NCBI RefSeq assembly: GCF_003367245.1
Contig: NZ_QRGR01000013.1
Span: 115,401-179,400 of the forward strand
Direction of reading: 5' to 3'
Source: Pontibacter diazotrophicus
GTDB taxonomy: Bacteria > Bacteroidota > Bacteroidia > Cytophagales > Hymenobacteraceae
Length of the DNA: 64,000 nucleotides
The position numbers and the translations under genes were made by a program. Shown here piece after piece: positions 19,127-29,062 of the stretch (position 1 is its first letter; each line of letters starts with the position of its first letter). Below the pieces are notes generated by a model, which saw only the letters and a program-made list of their open reading frames with translations, was not told the DNA's origin and did no database searches.

Positions 19127-20296
19127 CTATCTACTGCTCATTGACTTCTCAATTCCCATTTCTAATCCGCGCAGCTCTGCCAGCCCGCGTAAGCGCCCGA
19201 TGGCGGAGTAGCCGGGGTTCGTTACTTTGTGCAGGTCGTCGAGCATCTGGTGCCCGTGGTCGGGGCGGAACGGAATAGGCTGCTCACGATCTTTGTTGAT
19301 AGCGACAAGTTCTTTCATTACGCCATACATGTCCACATCCCCTGTCAGGTGATCGGACTCATAGAAGTTTCCGGTAGGATCTTTTTTTACATTCCGCAGG
19401 TGGGCAAAGTAAACGCGGTGGCCTACTGCCTTCAGGATATCCACTGGGTTGTTATGCGAACCTGCACCCAAAGAACCGGTACAGAAGCAGATGCCGTTAG
19501 GAGCACGGTCCACCCTTTCCATAATGTATAAAAGGTCTTCTTTGTTGGAGGCAATGCGCGGTAATCCTAAGATAGGGTAAGGCGGATCATCTGGGTGAAT
19601 CGTCATTTTAATACCAGTCTCTTCACAAACATCCATGATAGATTCCAGGAAGTAAGCCAGGTTCTCACGTAAACCAGCATGGCCTATGTTCTTATATATT
19701 TCGATGCTCTCAGTTAAGTGTTCCAGCGTAATAAATCCTTCCATAGGAACACCCATTCGAATGATTTCGCTTAGATCATCTAACTGCTGCTGTGAAGAAG
19801 AGGCGAATCTCTCTTTTGCCTGTTGCACTACCTCTTCTGCGTAATCCAGCTCAGCTCCCTTTCTCTTTAAAATGAACAGGTCGAATACCGCCAAATCTGC
19901 CCAGTCAAAATACAGCGCTTTGGCGCCATTCCACATTTCTAATGCCAGGTTGGTGCGGGTCCAGTCGAGCACCGGCATAAAGTTGTAGCACACAGTGCTG
20001 ATGCCAGCCGCCGCCAGGTTGCGTAGCGATTGGCGGTAGTTTTCCAGGTACATTTCGCAGTCGGCATTTCGGGTTTTGATAGCCTCGTGCACCGGCACGC
20101 TCTCCACCACCACCCACTCCAGGCCAGCTGCCTCTATGATGCGCTTGCGCTCCTGTATTTCTTCCAGTGGCCAGACAGCGCCATGCGGTATATGATGCAA
20201 TGCAGAGACAATACCTGTGGCACCCGCCTGTTTTACATCCTGTAGCGTAACGGGGTCGTTAGGCCCGTACCATCTCCAACTTTGTGTTAATGACAT
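19127..20296 (-). CDS. uxuA: Mannonate dehydratase
   Basis: This is a 389-residue enzyme of the UxuA family, the usual length. It starts MSLTQSWRWYGPNDPVTL and carries GATGIVSALHHIPHG, CYNFMPVLDWTRT, KMTIHPDDPP, FCTGSLGAG, YFAHLRNVK, SDHLTGDVDMYGVM and PFRPDHGH, which supply the metal-binding His/Asp/Cys residues of this TIM barrel. It dehydrates D-mannonate to 2-keto-3-deoxygluconate. It is followed 7 bp later by uxaC. KDG kinase and KDPG aldolase are not in the window and must be elsewhere. Confidence 0.97.
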   Translation of the reverse strand: MSLTQSWRWYGPNDPVTLQDVKQAGATGIVSALHHIPHGAVWPLEEIQERKRIIEAAGLEWVVVESVPVHEAIKTRNADCEMYLENYRQSLRNLAAAGISTVCYNFMPVLDWTRTNLALEMWNGAKALYFDWADLAVFDLFILKRKGAELDYAEEVVQQAKERFASSSQQQLDDLSEIIRMGVPMEGFITLEHLTESIEIYKNIGHAGLRENLAYFLESIMDVCEETGIKMTIHPDDPPYPILGLPRIASNKEDLLYIMERVDRAPNGICFCTGSLGAGSHNNPVDILKAVGHRVYFAHLRNVKKDPTGNFYESDHLTGDVDMYGVMKELVAINKDREQPIPFRPDHGHQMLDDLHKVTNPGYSAIGRLRGLAELRGLEMGIEKSMSSR

Positions 20297-20442
20297 GCTT
20301 TGCTTGATAGTTTTAGTGTGTTTTGAATAGGCCTACAATTTAACTGAAGCCATTGATAATAGATAACAGGTTTAAAATAGTTTAAGCAATCCACGTGGAA
20401 AATAACCTCCAAATGAATTGCCTAAACTAAACCTGTCTGTTT

Positions 20443-23400
20443 TTACTGTACAATCACTTTTCTAACCGTTACTTCGTTGTTGCTGATGAGCCTGATAAAG
20501 TAAATGCCCGGCTTCAACGTCAGGTTATTGCTGATGGTGCTGCTGTTCATTTGCTGCTCCACCAGCTTTCTGCCTCCCGCATCTACAATCTGGTAAACAG
20601 GCTTTTTAGTGATATCAAAATCAGCTACCGCTACCGTGAACCTGCCTTCAGCAGCTGGGTTAGGATATACATGCAGCGCTTCTGCCTCTATGCCTTTCAG
20701 GTTGCTTACACTGCTTTTACCCGCCAATGTAACAGTTGCTTCTTCCTTGCCAATGCAATCGCCGTGGCCCAGGTGAGCAGGTACAGCCTCCTTTGCTATA
20801 TGAATAGTCTTGCCTTTATGGGCGACGTAAATCTTCTTCGGAATAGTGATGGTCACTGTCTCTCCAGCGCTTGTGCTAAAGCCATCATTCACTTTTACTA
20901 TCAGGGTATATGACGTTTGGGTGAAATCCAGTAAATCAGGTCTGGCTATAGAAATTGCTCCTGTGGCTGCCTCTATCGCGAAGACAGAAGCTCCTGTTCC
21001 GCCCGTAATCTGCCAGCCCTGCAGGGTAGTATTCGCATCCGCATCTGTTGCTGCTACTGTGCCTACTACATTGCAGGTGGCTATTTCGCTTAAGCTAAAG
21101 TTCTGCCCAACTGTTACGACCGGTATGTGAAGGTTGGTGTTGCTCTGAATATACTCCTGAAGCCAAACAAACGCCTCGCGTTCAGCTCCGTTGGTATAGG
21201 CTAGGTAAGCACCTTGCTCTGTTCTCCAATGTCCCGGGCGGTAGCCCCACAACGTGATGCCTTTCACGGCCGGGTGCTCCCAGAACACAGGGAATATCCG
21301 CTGATATTCTGCTAACTGTACGGCGTCTGTTCTACCGTCAATATCAAGTTCTGTGATATAGATAGGTAAGCCGGTTGCAGCATAATTATCCAGGATTTGT
21401 GTTAACAGTTCTACGCTAACTGACCTGGTTGAGAAGGCGTGGCCCTGTATGCCAATGGCGTCGATCAGGTTTTCTGCCTGAAGCAGGTTGATGATGTTCA
21501 GGTAGCGCTGCGCATTTTGAAGTGAATTTTCAACGCTGTAATCATTCAGCATCAGGGGAGTGTCCGGGAAATACTTACGTGCCAGTTTAAAGGAGTTGAT
21601 CACCCAGTCCCAGCCGGTAGTACCGCTGCCGCCAAGGGCTTCCATATAGCCTCCGCTTCCTGGGTCATTCGGATCTTGTACAGGAGGGTCGTTTGTCGGC
21701 TCGTTCACTACCTCCAGGAAGTCTATGTCAGGGTAGCGCTCGGCCACTGCTGCAAACCATTCTTCTATCTCTTCCAGTTGCTCTGCAGGTGATAAGCTCT
21801 TGATCCAGGTAGGCTGCTGGTTGCCCCAGATCAGAACGTGCATGCGGAAAGGGAAACCATTGTCTTTGGCCAGTTCGTAGGCGGCGTCCAGTTCCGTCCA
21901 ATTCATTACATCACGGGTTGCTTCTACTGAACCCCACTTACCGGCGTTTTCGGCTACTACCTGGTTAAAATAAGCTGTAAAGTTTGGCAGCTGCGAGGCG
22001 CTATACACACTTCCCAGGAACTTTGGCTGACCTGTGGCAATAGGAGGACCGGTTGGGGTGTAAGGCTGCGGAGCAGGTGTATCGTCCACACTACCCAAAA
22101 TTGACACATTGTCGATATAGAAGGTGCCTGCCTCCGGGAAGTTCAGCCGCAGCTGCAGCCCTTCCTCCTGGGCCGTAAAGGTCCATTCATACTGTTTCCA
22201 GGTATCAGTGAGTTCAAAGTTCTTTGACGCATAGGTGTCTGTCTGTTGCACTACTGTAATATTCTTGCCTGCCGTTGCTGCCTTCGCATAGAAGGTTAAG
22301 GTATATTCTGTTCCTGTTACAGAAGGCCAGGCATCGTTTACCGCCTGGATATTATAGGCAGCACCTCCTGCCTGGGTAATGCTCACTTTCATGGCCCTGC
22401 TGCCACTCTGCACATCTGAAGTCTCGGCGGTGAAAGCACCTACGCCGCCGCCGCTTACCTGTGTCCACCAATTGGTGAAGCTATCACCTGTGCCGTTCTC
22501 AAAGCCGCCATTTGTCAGGAGCTCTTTGGCCTGTACTGCAGAAGGAATAAAGATATTGTCGATGTAGAAAGTGCCTGTGCTGAGGAACTGGAGCTTCAGT
22601 TCCATGTTGTCTGCCTTTGCGGTGAATGTCCACTTGTACTCTTGCCAGGTGTCTGTAAGTGTAAAAGTTTGCTCATCATAAGCGCCACCAAGCTGCAGTA
22701 CTGTCTTAAAGCTGCTGCCGGCGGTAGCGGCCTTTGCCCAGAAGGTTAAGGTATACTCCTTGCCTGTTACGGATGGCCAGGCATCATTTACCGCCTGTAT
22801 CTCCCATGGGTTAGAACCAAGCGCTGCAACGTCTACTTTGAGGGCTCTGGCGCCATCTTGTGCGCTGCCCGTTGCAGCAGTGAAGGCAGCTGAACCGTTT
22901 CCTGCACTGGTCCACCAATTGGTGAAGCTGTTCCCGCTGCCGTTCTCAAAGCTCCCGTTGGAGATCAGGTTTTTTACCTGTTCCTGTTGGGGGATAGTGA
23001 TGCCATCTATATAAAAGGTGCCTGCATTCGGAAAGTGGAATTTTAGTTGTAGCTCCGCCGCCTGGGCCATAAAACTCCACTCATACTTTTGCCAGGTGTT
23101 GGTTAAGGTAAATGTTTTTTCCTCATATGCATCTCCGACCTGTTGGATCATTTTAAAAGAGCTTCCGCTTGTTGCCGCTTTTGCCCAGAAGGTTAAGGTA
23201 TACTCTTTGCCTGTAACAGAAGCCCAGGCGTCATTCACTGCCTGCACATCCCAGGCATTTGCCCCGGGAGTGATGACATCAACTTTCAGGGCTTTACTGC
23301 CTTCTGCCTTGTCTTCTGTCACAACCGTAAAACTGGCGTTAGTACCACTGGCGGCCTGCGTCCACCAATTTGCCAGGTCATTCTCAAATCCGCCGTTGGG

Positions 23401-23475
23401 GATAAGGTTCTGCGCCCGGGAAGTGAAACTTCCTAAAGAGGCAAACAATAAAATTAAGAGTACAACCTTCTTCAT
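20443..23475 (-). CDS. Multidomain secreted GH10 endo-xylanase with three CBM-like repeats and T9SS tail
   Basis: This is a 1010-residue protein. A signal peptide (1-21) is followed by three tandem, clearly homologous carbohydrate-binding modules of the CBM4/9 (CenC) type at about 23-163, 168-313 and 318-463. Each has an NGGFEN/NGSFEN start, an AVNDAW-SVTG-EYTLTF core and a GTFYID end. The GH10 barrel spans about 482-785, with acid/base Glu592 in FLEVVNEP and nucleophile Glu709 in IYITELDI. A cadherin-like module (about 800-890) and a C-terminal T9SS sorting domain (about 930-1010: VYPNPA, KPGIYFIRL, RKVIVQ) follow. It should cut the xylan backbone outside the cell, attached to the surface or released by type IX secretion. 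It lies downstream of susD, across the hairpin at 23647-23685. Confidence 0.95.
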   Translation of the reverse strand: MKKVVLLILLFASLGSFTSRAQNLIPNGGFENDLANWWTQAASGTNASFTVVTEDKAEGSKALKVDVITPGANAWDVQAVNDAWASVTGKEYTLTFWAKAATSGSSFKMIQQVGDAYEEKTFTLTNTWQKYEWSFMAQAAELQLKFHFPNAGTFYIDGITIPQQEQVKNLISNGSFENGSGNSFTNWWTSAGNGSAAFTAATGSAQDGARALKVDVAALGSNPWEIQAVNDAWPSVTGKEYTLTFWAKAATAGSSFKTVLQLGGAYDEQTFTLTDTWQEYKWTFTAKADNMELKLQFLSTGTFYIDNIFIPSAVQAKELLTNGGFENGTGDSFTNWWTQVSGGGVGAFTAETSDVQSGSRAMKVSITQAGGAAYNIQAVNDAWPSVTGTEYTLTFYAKAATAGKNITVVQQTDTYASKNFELTDTWKQYEWTFTAQEEGLQLRLNFPEAGTFYIDNVSILGSVDDTPAPQPYTPTGPPIATGQPKFLGSVYSASQLPNFTAYFNQVVAENAGKWGSVEATRDVMNWTELDAAYELAKDNGFPFRMHVLIWGNQQPTWIKSLSPAEQLEEIEEWFAAVAERYPDIDFLEVVNEPTNDPPVQDPNDPGSGGYMEALGGSGTTGWDWVINSFKLARKYFPDTPLMLNDYSVENSLQNAQRYLNIINLLQAENLIDAIGIQGHAFSTRSVSVELLTQILDNYAATGLPIYITELDIDGRTDAVQLAEYQRIFPVFWEHPAVKGITLWGYRPGHWRTEQGAYLAYTNGAEREAFVWLQEYIQSNTNLHIPVVTVGQNFSLSEIATCNVVGTVAATDADANTTLQGWQITGGTGASVFAIEAATGAISIARPDLLDFTQTSYTLIVKVNDGFSTSAGETVTITIPKKIYVAHKGKTIHIAKEAVPAHLGHGDCIGKEEATVTLAGKSSVSNLKGIEAEALHVYPNPAAEGRFTVAVADFDITKKPVYQIVDAGGRKLVEQQMNSSTISNNLTLKPGIYFIRLISNNEVTVRKVIVQ

Positions 23476-23646
23476 ATAATAATAAGTTAGAGGTGATAAA
23501 TAATTGAGTTACATGTTTGACTTGTGGGTGTTTTATTGTGTGAAATAGGGTTAAGTGGGAGCGGTAACAGAAACAATATAGTTTGAAATAAGGGCGGTAG
23601 AACAGGCAGCGCCTGTCGTTTTGGATTCGATGTTGTCGGAGGGTAA

Positions 23647-23685
23647 ATAAAGATTGGGTGCCCTATAGGAGCACCCAATCTTTAT
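23647..23685 (-). terminator. Intercistronic hairpin between susD and the GH10 gene
   Basis: The arms at 23647-23661 and 23671-23685 (core AAAGATTGGGTGC) are perfectly complementary over 15 bp with a 9-nt loop. It starts 18 bp past the susD stop and well ahead of the GH10 start, on a leftward transcript. It can act as a partial terminator or a 3'-end stabiliser that keeps susCD messages more abundant than those for the enzymes downstream. Confidence 0.75.
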
Positions 23686-23702
23686 AATTATAATCCACCA
23701 AA

Positions 23703-25655
23703 TTAATTGTATCCTGGGTTTTGATAATCACTTGTAACGCCTTCCATAGCGTCTAACTGACCTTGCGGAATAGGGCGCAGGTAATGATAGGGTTGAATGT
23801 TGCGCGTTATTGTTTCAGCCGTATGGTCTCCGTAGGCGTTTCCGGCAATTTCGTACGTGGAAGCGAGATCTTCCCATCTTTGCGTACGGGTTAAGTCGAA
23901 CCAGCGGTAACCTTCGCCGTAATATTCACGCGAACGCTCTGCCAGAATATAATCAATGTCTATTACTTCTGGCGTGGCAGCAACCATCTCTGCACTACGG
24001 TCTTCTACTTTAAGCTGGTCTCCGTTGTTGTCCCAGCGCCAGTTGCCTGCGCGTGCACGAAGCACGTTGATCAATTCTCTGGCGGTATAACCGGCTTGTG
24101 TATTGGCACCCTTCACTGCTGCTTCGGCCGCTACAAAATAGAACTCCGAGAATTTTGCAATATTGAAAGGACGGGTACTGGCAGCATTCGGCTGTCCTAA
24201 TCCATCGCCACTGTCAGTGCGGTAAGGACCAAGTTTCCAAAGCCCCGGGTATACAATCCTGCTAATGTCACGTGGACCTATTACAAAATCAGATCTTCCA
24301 GGTAATTCTCCTGCTCCTATATTGCTTTTGCCTGCTCCACTAGGGTAGCTGATTGGCGTTGCCGGTTGTTCGTCCAGGAAAGTCAGGATGGCTCCACCTG
24401 GTTCAACCGGCAAACTGTTTGCGTTGTATACTACGGGTGCGTCAATGCCTGCTTTAGGCCAGTTGCCACGGTAGGTGGTTGTAAAGGTGCCATCGTAGCG
24501 GGAGTCATTTGTTTTGTCGGCAAAGGTGTTAGTGATTACACCGATCGTAGGTGCCATACGTGTCCACGGACGTCCCAGGTCTTGTGATGCTTCACGCTGA
24601 ACAGAACTTATAGGATTTGTCCAATCTGGATCAGTAGCGCTTCTGATGTTGGTATAGTTCCACGTCATCATCCAGCCGGCAAAGTTTTCTGGGGCAGCGC
24701 CATTACTCCATGTAAGGCTGGATGCGTTATAAAATTCGCTTGTCTCTGTGCGGTCAGCGTACAGTAGTATTTCACTGTTGCGGTCGTTTGTCGCCACATT
24801 CACATCATAGAATGTTTCCTGCAAACTGAAAGGTCCCGGGTTTTGAATGCCGTTTATGGCCACGTCGTATGCCTGCTGAAAATACCACTGGGCGTCATGT
24901 CCGTCAGGATCAGTTCGGGGAGTCTCCGGGTAAGTAGGAATGTTATCCGGGTTTTCAAGCCACCATCCGTAGGTCAGGTAGGCCTTTGCCAGATAAAGGC
25001 GTGCAAGCGTTTGGGTTGCACCTCCGGTAACACGAGGATTTACCGGCAGATCTTCTACCGCTCTCACCAAATCTGGGAAGATGGCTCTGGTGTAGACCTC
25101 CGGCACCGTGTTGCGGGCAGAGGTTCTGGCGGGGTTTGTGTTGAACGCAAGTTCTCCTGCGCCCAAATCCAAAGGCACCCCGCCGAACGTTTTTACCAGT
25201 TCAAAGTAATCGAACGCGCGGAAGAACCTGGCTTCGGCAACCAGCGCATCCGATATAGTCCCTACTGCGGCTGCATTTTCAATAACACCGTTGGCGGTGT
25301 TAATGTTAGAGAACGCGGCTCCCCATAGTACATCGGCACGACTGTCCTGGGGCGTGATTTCACCCCGGCCAGAAAGGTCCATTACCAGGAAGTTCTGGTC
25401 TGCACTCTGCGCATAGGTCACTTCATCGGTACCGGTTTCGGTGGTGTTATAGTAGTAGGCCTGTCCGTATATGTAGCGCAGGTGGGCATACATGGATGTT
25501 ATGCCACCTTGGACACCTCGCTCGGTCTGGAAAAATTCAGGTGTATAACCAGCGCGTGGCTGTTCTTCCAGAATGTCCTCGCAGGACGCCAGGGAAAGCG
25601 CCACCATTAACGCTGTTCCTATAAAAGCTTTATTTTTTATAAATTTCATCTTCAT
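23703..25655 (-). CDS. SusD/RagB-family surface glycan-binding lipoprotein (pair 1)
   Basis: This is a 650-residue lipoprotein; LSLASC gives the acylated Cys25, and an acidic DILEEQPR segment follows as in typical SusD proteins. The alpha-helical TPR-like N-terminal half contains the usual VAEARFFRAFDYFELVKTFGGVPL block near 140-165. The C-terminal RagB/SusD domain ends with AERSREYYGEGYRWFDLTRTQRW and HYLRPIPQGQLDAM-YQNPGYN. It captures oligosaccharides at the outer membrane and forms the lid of the SusC transporter. It is encoded 5 bp downstream of susC. The operon context points to xylan or glucuronoxylan fragments as ligands; this is inferred. Confidence 0.97.
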   Translation of the reverse strand: MKMKFIKNKAFIGTALMVALSLASCEDILEEQPRAGYTPEFFQTERGVQGGITSMYAHLRYIYGQAYYYNTTETGTDEVTYAQSADQNFLVMDLSGRGEITPQDSRADVLWGAAFSNINTANGVIENAAAVGTISDALVAEARFFRAFDYFELVKTFGGVPLDLGAGELAFNTNPARTSARNTVPEVYTRAIFPDLVRAVEDLPVNPRVTGGATQTLARLYLAKAYLTYGWWLENPDNIPTYPETPRTDPDGHDAQWYFQQAYDVAINGIQNPGPFSLQETFYDVNVATNDRNSEILLYADRTETSEFYNASSLTWSNGAAPENFAGWMMTWNYTNIRSATDPDWTNPISSVQREASQDLGRPWTRMAPTIGVITNTFADKTNDSRYDGTFTTTYRGNWPKAGIDAPVVYNANSLPVEPGGAILTFLDEQPATPISYPSGAGKSNIGAGELPGRSDFVIGPRDISRIVYPGLWKLGPYRTDSGDGLGQPNAASTRPFNIAKFSEFYFVAAEAAVKGANTQAGYTARELINVLRARAGNWRWDNNGDQLKVEDRSAEMVAATPEVIDIDYILAERSREYYGEGYRWFDLTRTQRWEDLASTYEIAGNAYGDHTAETITRNIQPYHYLRPIPQGQLDAMEGVTSDYQNPGYN

Positions 25656-25660
25656 CTTAT

Positions 25661-28600
25661 TTAGAATGTGACATTGAGACCAACCAGGTAGTTGCGCGTG
25701 GAGGGTGTGTTCGTGCCAATCGTCAGCAAACGGTTTGGCACGCCACCAGCTACAGCCACATTCTGGTCGGCGTATGAGTTGGTTTCAGGGTCCATGCCTG
25801 ATGCTCTGTTGTAGGGCGAGAACAGCACAAATGGGTTTTGTGTTGTAGCGTAAAGCCGTAGACTATTCATGCCAATTTTTTCCATCCAATTGCTGTTTGT
25901 GAAGTTATAACCAAGTGTGATGGTGCGTATCTTTAGGTAGGAGGCGTCGAAGTAACCGAGGGTACTGCCATATTCAGGGTTGTCGCCGCTTCTGATGCCT
26001 GCCGGATTTGGATACCTGGCGTTGGTGTTCTCCGGTGTCCAGTAATCCACATCAACATTATTCCGGCGTCCGCTTAGCAAGTTAAGGTAGCCTGCCGAGC
26101 CGTAGAGCGTGCTGTTGAGAATTCCGCCGCGCTGAAAGGCTGCCACAGCAGTCAGATCAAATCCTTTAAACCCTACGCGGGTGTTGAAGCCTCCCTGGAA
26201 ATCAGGATTCGCGTTCATGATTTGTCTGTCATCAGGCCCAATTTGCCTTACTGGCGTACCATCGGCGTTGTACTCGCCTGTATATCTTACTTTGACCATA
26301 CCTACATTGCCGCCCGGCTCCAGGATATCCAGGTATGGATCTTCCTCCTGCCAAAGGCCTAATCTCTCATAGTCGTAGATGACATTGATAGGGTGGCCTA
26401 CAAACAACCAGTTGGTTCTATCTTCCTCTGCTCCTGAAGCAAGCGATGTGATTTCGTTGCGGTTGCCATATATGTTGACACCGGCTTCCCATGTCCAGCC
26501 GTTGAGGTTATCCAGTATCAGACCGTTGAGCGAGAACTCCAGGCCTTTATTTTGTATGGATCCTATATTTGCCGTATAGCTGCTCACGCCCGATGTAGCA
26601 GGCAGGCCAAGGCTTAGTAGCACATTTTCGGTATTTGTTACATAGTACTCTACTGTACCTGACAGGCGGTTATTCAGGATGGCGAAGTCTAATCCATAAT
26701 TCCATGTATTAGAGTATTCCCATCCCAGATTAGGGTTAGGTAGTTCCGTTACATAGTATCCGGTTTCGTAAACATCGGGGCCAAAGTTATAAGGTCTGGT
26801 GCTTAAACGTCCAAGAGTAGAGTAGGGAGGAATGCCCTGGTTGGAGGTTTGTCCGTAGCCCACACGCAGCTTCATCATGTTTATAAGGTTTACATCCTGC
26901 ATAAACGTTTCTCTGGCGATGTTCCAGCCGGCAGACACGGCAGGATAGGTGTTCCACTGATAGCCTGGGGCCAGCCTGGAGGAGCCATCGGAGCGTACAG
27001 TAACGCTCAGCAGGTAGCGGTCGTCATAAGAATACATGGCGCGTCCCATCCACGACAACAATCCCCAGTTTTCATACCATTGGTCATTCGGGTTTACCGT
27101 AATTTCTCCGGCAGCCTGCCCGAGGTTGTAAAATTGGAAGGCGTCGGAGGGAATGTCTCTTGCCGCTATGCGTGAGCGGTTCATTTGCCTCTCAGAGGCA
27201 GAGTACAAGCCTACTAAATTCACATTGTGCTTTCCTGCAAAGGTACGGTCGTAGGTCAGCAGGTTTTCAAGGGTCCAGTCGGTTGTAACCTGGTTACTGA
27301 CAGAAGCAGTGGAAGGGGTGGTTTCCTCCACATTGTTTATACCCGCTGCTGTATAGCCGCCACCGTGACTCTGGCGGTAATTCAGGCCAAGGTTGGCACG
27401 GTATTTTAAGCCCTCCACTCCCGGGATTTCCACTTCGCCGTAGATGGTGTTGTAGGTGGCAAAGGCCCTGGTTTCGCTTAGCCATAGATCATCTAAACCA
27501 CCGTCTTCTAACATGTCTCTTGTATAGAGCCACGTCTCATCCAATGGCATGCGGACTGTTCTTTTCAAAGTGCCATCTTCGTTATACGGGTTGGCAAGAG
27601 GCGACAAGCTCAGGATGTTGTACAAGCCCACGTTGTTGCCTTCCGTCATGTTATAGTTATTGTTTGTCGTGAAGCCGACGCGGAAACGTTCACCTATTCC
27701 CTGGTCAAGGCTACCGCGCATGGAGTAACGGGTGTACTGCTGCGTAGGAATCACACCCTGATCCTGGAAGTAGCCTACACTGAAGTTGTAACGGCCTTGT
27801 TCAGTACCACCCGTAACGCCTACGTCGTGGCTCGATGTGATACCGGTTCGGTAAAGCAGGTCTTGCCAATCCGTGTCTACATCCTCCGCTTCATCCTCCC
27901 CTAACTGTCCTGCAAACTGTCCGGGGCCGGCTGCCTGGCGCAGTGCAAAAAGCTCCGGTCCGCTCATCATGTCATATCTGGCAAACACATTCTTCACGCC
28001 ATGAAAACCATTGTAGCTTATCTGTGGCTTTTGCCCTGCTTTCCCTGATTTGGTAGTAACTAATACAACGCCGTTGGCGCCGCGCGAGCCGTAAATGGCG
28101 GTCGCCGAGGCATCCTTCAGGATATCAACACTCTCGATGTCATTCGGGTTGATATCGGAGATAGACCCAGGAAAGGGAATACCATCCAGCACCACCAGCG
28201 GGTCATTTCCGCCAGAGATGGAGCGCGCACCGCGAATCCGGATTTGCATGGAGGCACCTGGCTGGGAGGATGATTGCGCAAACTCCACCCCTGGCAAACG
28301 GCCTTGCAAGGCCTGCGTGATATTACCTGCTGGCACCTGGGTGATTTCTTCTGCACTAATGGAAGCAACGGAACCTGTTACAGCTTCTGCCCGCTGCGTA
28401 CCATACCCTATTACTACTACCTCTTCCAGTGCCTGGGCATCTGTGCCGAGTTCCACATCAATAGTAGAACGGTTGTTTATAGGCACCTCCTGGTTTTCAT
28501 AGCCAATGAAGGAGAATACCAGGGTGCCGGTGCCGTCCGGCACGTTAATCGTGTAGCTGCCGTCCGCACCTGTTGGGGCTGCCGTAGTAGTGCCTTTTAA

Positions 28601-28792
28601 AAGCACTGTTACACCTGGCAAGCCTGTTCCAGTCTCAGCATCTGTAACCTGGCCGGTTACCGTTGTGGTCTGCGCCATTGCCTGCACACTTACCAGCAGG
28701 TAGGCAACAAGCATCGTGGCGACTCTGATGACTTTTGGTACACGTACCAGCGAAGTCACTGATCGGGGGCATTGTGTAAAATCGAATTTCAT
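25661..28792 (-). CDS. SusC/RagA-family TonB-dependent outer-membrane transporter (pair 1)
   Basis: I place the start at 28792 (MKFDFTQCPRS, then a hydrophobic signal ending VQAMAQ), which gives 1043 residues. The in-frame ATG 23 codons upstream would put a polar extension before the signal peptide. Domains in order are a carboxypeptidase-D regulatory-like module (TGQVTDAETGTGLPGVTVLLKG), the TonB-box region (EEVVVIGYGTQ), a plug (RIRGARSISGGNDPLVVLDG, SVDILKDASATAIYGSRGANGVVLVTTK) and a 22-strand barrel ending in aromatic Phe (NVTF). It imports oligosaccharides across the outer membrane using TonB energy. It heads a leftward operon with susD, GH10, uxuA, uxaC, exuT and GH115. A 1.4-kb non-coding region with LacI-type sites lies upstream. 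Confidence 0.97.
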   Translation of the reverse strand: MKFDFTQCPRSVTSLVRVPKVIRVATMLVAYLLVSVQAMAQTTTVTGQVTDAETGTGLPGVTVLLKGTTTAAPTGADGSYTINVPDGTGTLVFSFIGYENQEVPINNRSTIDVELGTDAQALEEVVVIGYGTQRAEAVTGSVASISAEEITQVPAGNITQALQGRLPGVEFAQSSSQPGASMQIRIRGARSISGGNDPLVVLDGIPFPGSISDINPNDIESVDILKDASATAIYGSRGANGVVLVTTKSGKAGQKPQISYNGFHGVKNVFARYDMMSGPELFALRQAAGPGQFAGQLGEDEAEDVDTDWQDLLYRTGITSSHDVGVTGGTEQGRYNFSVGYFQDQGVIPTQQYTRYSMRGSLDQGIGERFRVGFTTNNNYNMTEGNNVGLYNILSLSPLANPYNEDGTLKRTVRMPLDETWLYTRDMLEDGGLDDLWLSETRAFATYNTIYGEVEIPGVEGLKYRANLGLNYRQSHGGGYTAAGINNVEETTPSTASVSNQVTTDWTLENLLTYDRTFAGKHNVNLVGLYSASERQMNRSRIAARDIPSDAFQFYNLGQAAGEITVNPNDQWYENWGLLSWMGRAMYSYDDRYLLSVTVRSDGSSRLAPGYQWNTYPAVSAGWNIARETFMQDVNLINMMKLRVGYGQTSNQGIPPYSTLGRLSTRPYNFGPDVYETGYYVTELPNPNLGWEYSNTWNYGLDFAILNNRLSGTVEYYVTNTENVLLSLGLPATSGVSSYTANIGSIQNKGLEFSLNGLILDNLNGWTWEAGVNIYGNRNEITSLASGAEEDRTNWLFVGHPINVIYDYERLGLWQEEDPYLDILEPGGNVGMVKVRYTGEYNADGTPVRQIGPDDRQIMNANPDFQGGFNTRVGFKGFDLTAVAAFQRGGILNSTLYGSAGYLNLLSGRRNNVDVDYWTPENTNARYPNPAGIRSGDNPEYGSTLGYFDASYLKIRTITLGYNFTNSNWMEKIGMNSLRLYATTQNPFVLFSPYNRASGMDPETNSYADQNVAVAGGVPNRLLTIGTNTPSTRNYLVGLNVTF

Positions 28793-28857
28793 AATTGGTG
28801 GTTTAGGAGTTGAGTAAGTATTGCTGTTCAGGTGTAATTTCCTTGGAGAAGGCAGAA

Positions 28858-28872
28858 CCAAAGTACCTTTGG
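28858..28872. promoter_or_regulatory. Small dyad CCAAAG-TAC-CTTTGG
   Basis: A perfect 6-bp inverted repeat with a 3-bp spacer lies 66 bp upstream of the chosen susC start. On the leftward strand it contains TACTTTGG, close to the Bacteroidota -7 promoter element TAnnTTTG. It may be a promoter element or a regulator site. Evidence is weak. Confidence 0.3.
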
Positions 28873-29048
28873 CCGGACACGCACCTGCATAAGGAGGCGT
28901 GACGTGTGAAGGGAGATGCAGCCATTGTGGACCATTTCAGGTCAATTGTAGCTTTGAGTTTGATGTGTTTGGCTATTTCCATATTTAAGTTGATTTAATA
29001 GATGGCAGTGGAAAAGAGTTCGCGAAAGAGTATGCTGGACTGCTTTCA

Positions 29049-29062
29049 TGGTATCGGTTTCA
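29049..29062 (-). promoter_or_regulatory. LacI-type operator 1 upstream of susC pair 1
   Basis: Read leftward the sequence is TGAAACCGATACCA, which fits the CcpA/LacI-type pattern TGnAAnCGnTnnCA at every fixed base and has the central CG of LacI-family operators. It is the closest of three such sites to susC, 257 bp from its start. Confidence 0.6.

Noticed and set aside
20391..20400. CCACGTGG palindrome between GH10 and uxuA genes as an operator
   Set aside because: Eight bases are too few to call, it does not fit either LacI-type class, and no second copy was found nearby.
28793..28861. Upstream ATG extending susC pair 1
   Set aside because: It would add 23 residues ahead of the signal peptide and covers the small dyad at 28858; the ATG at 28792 fits better.
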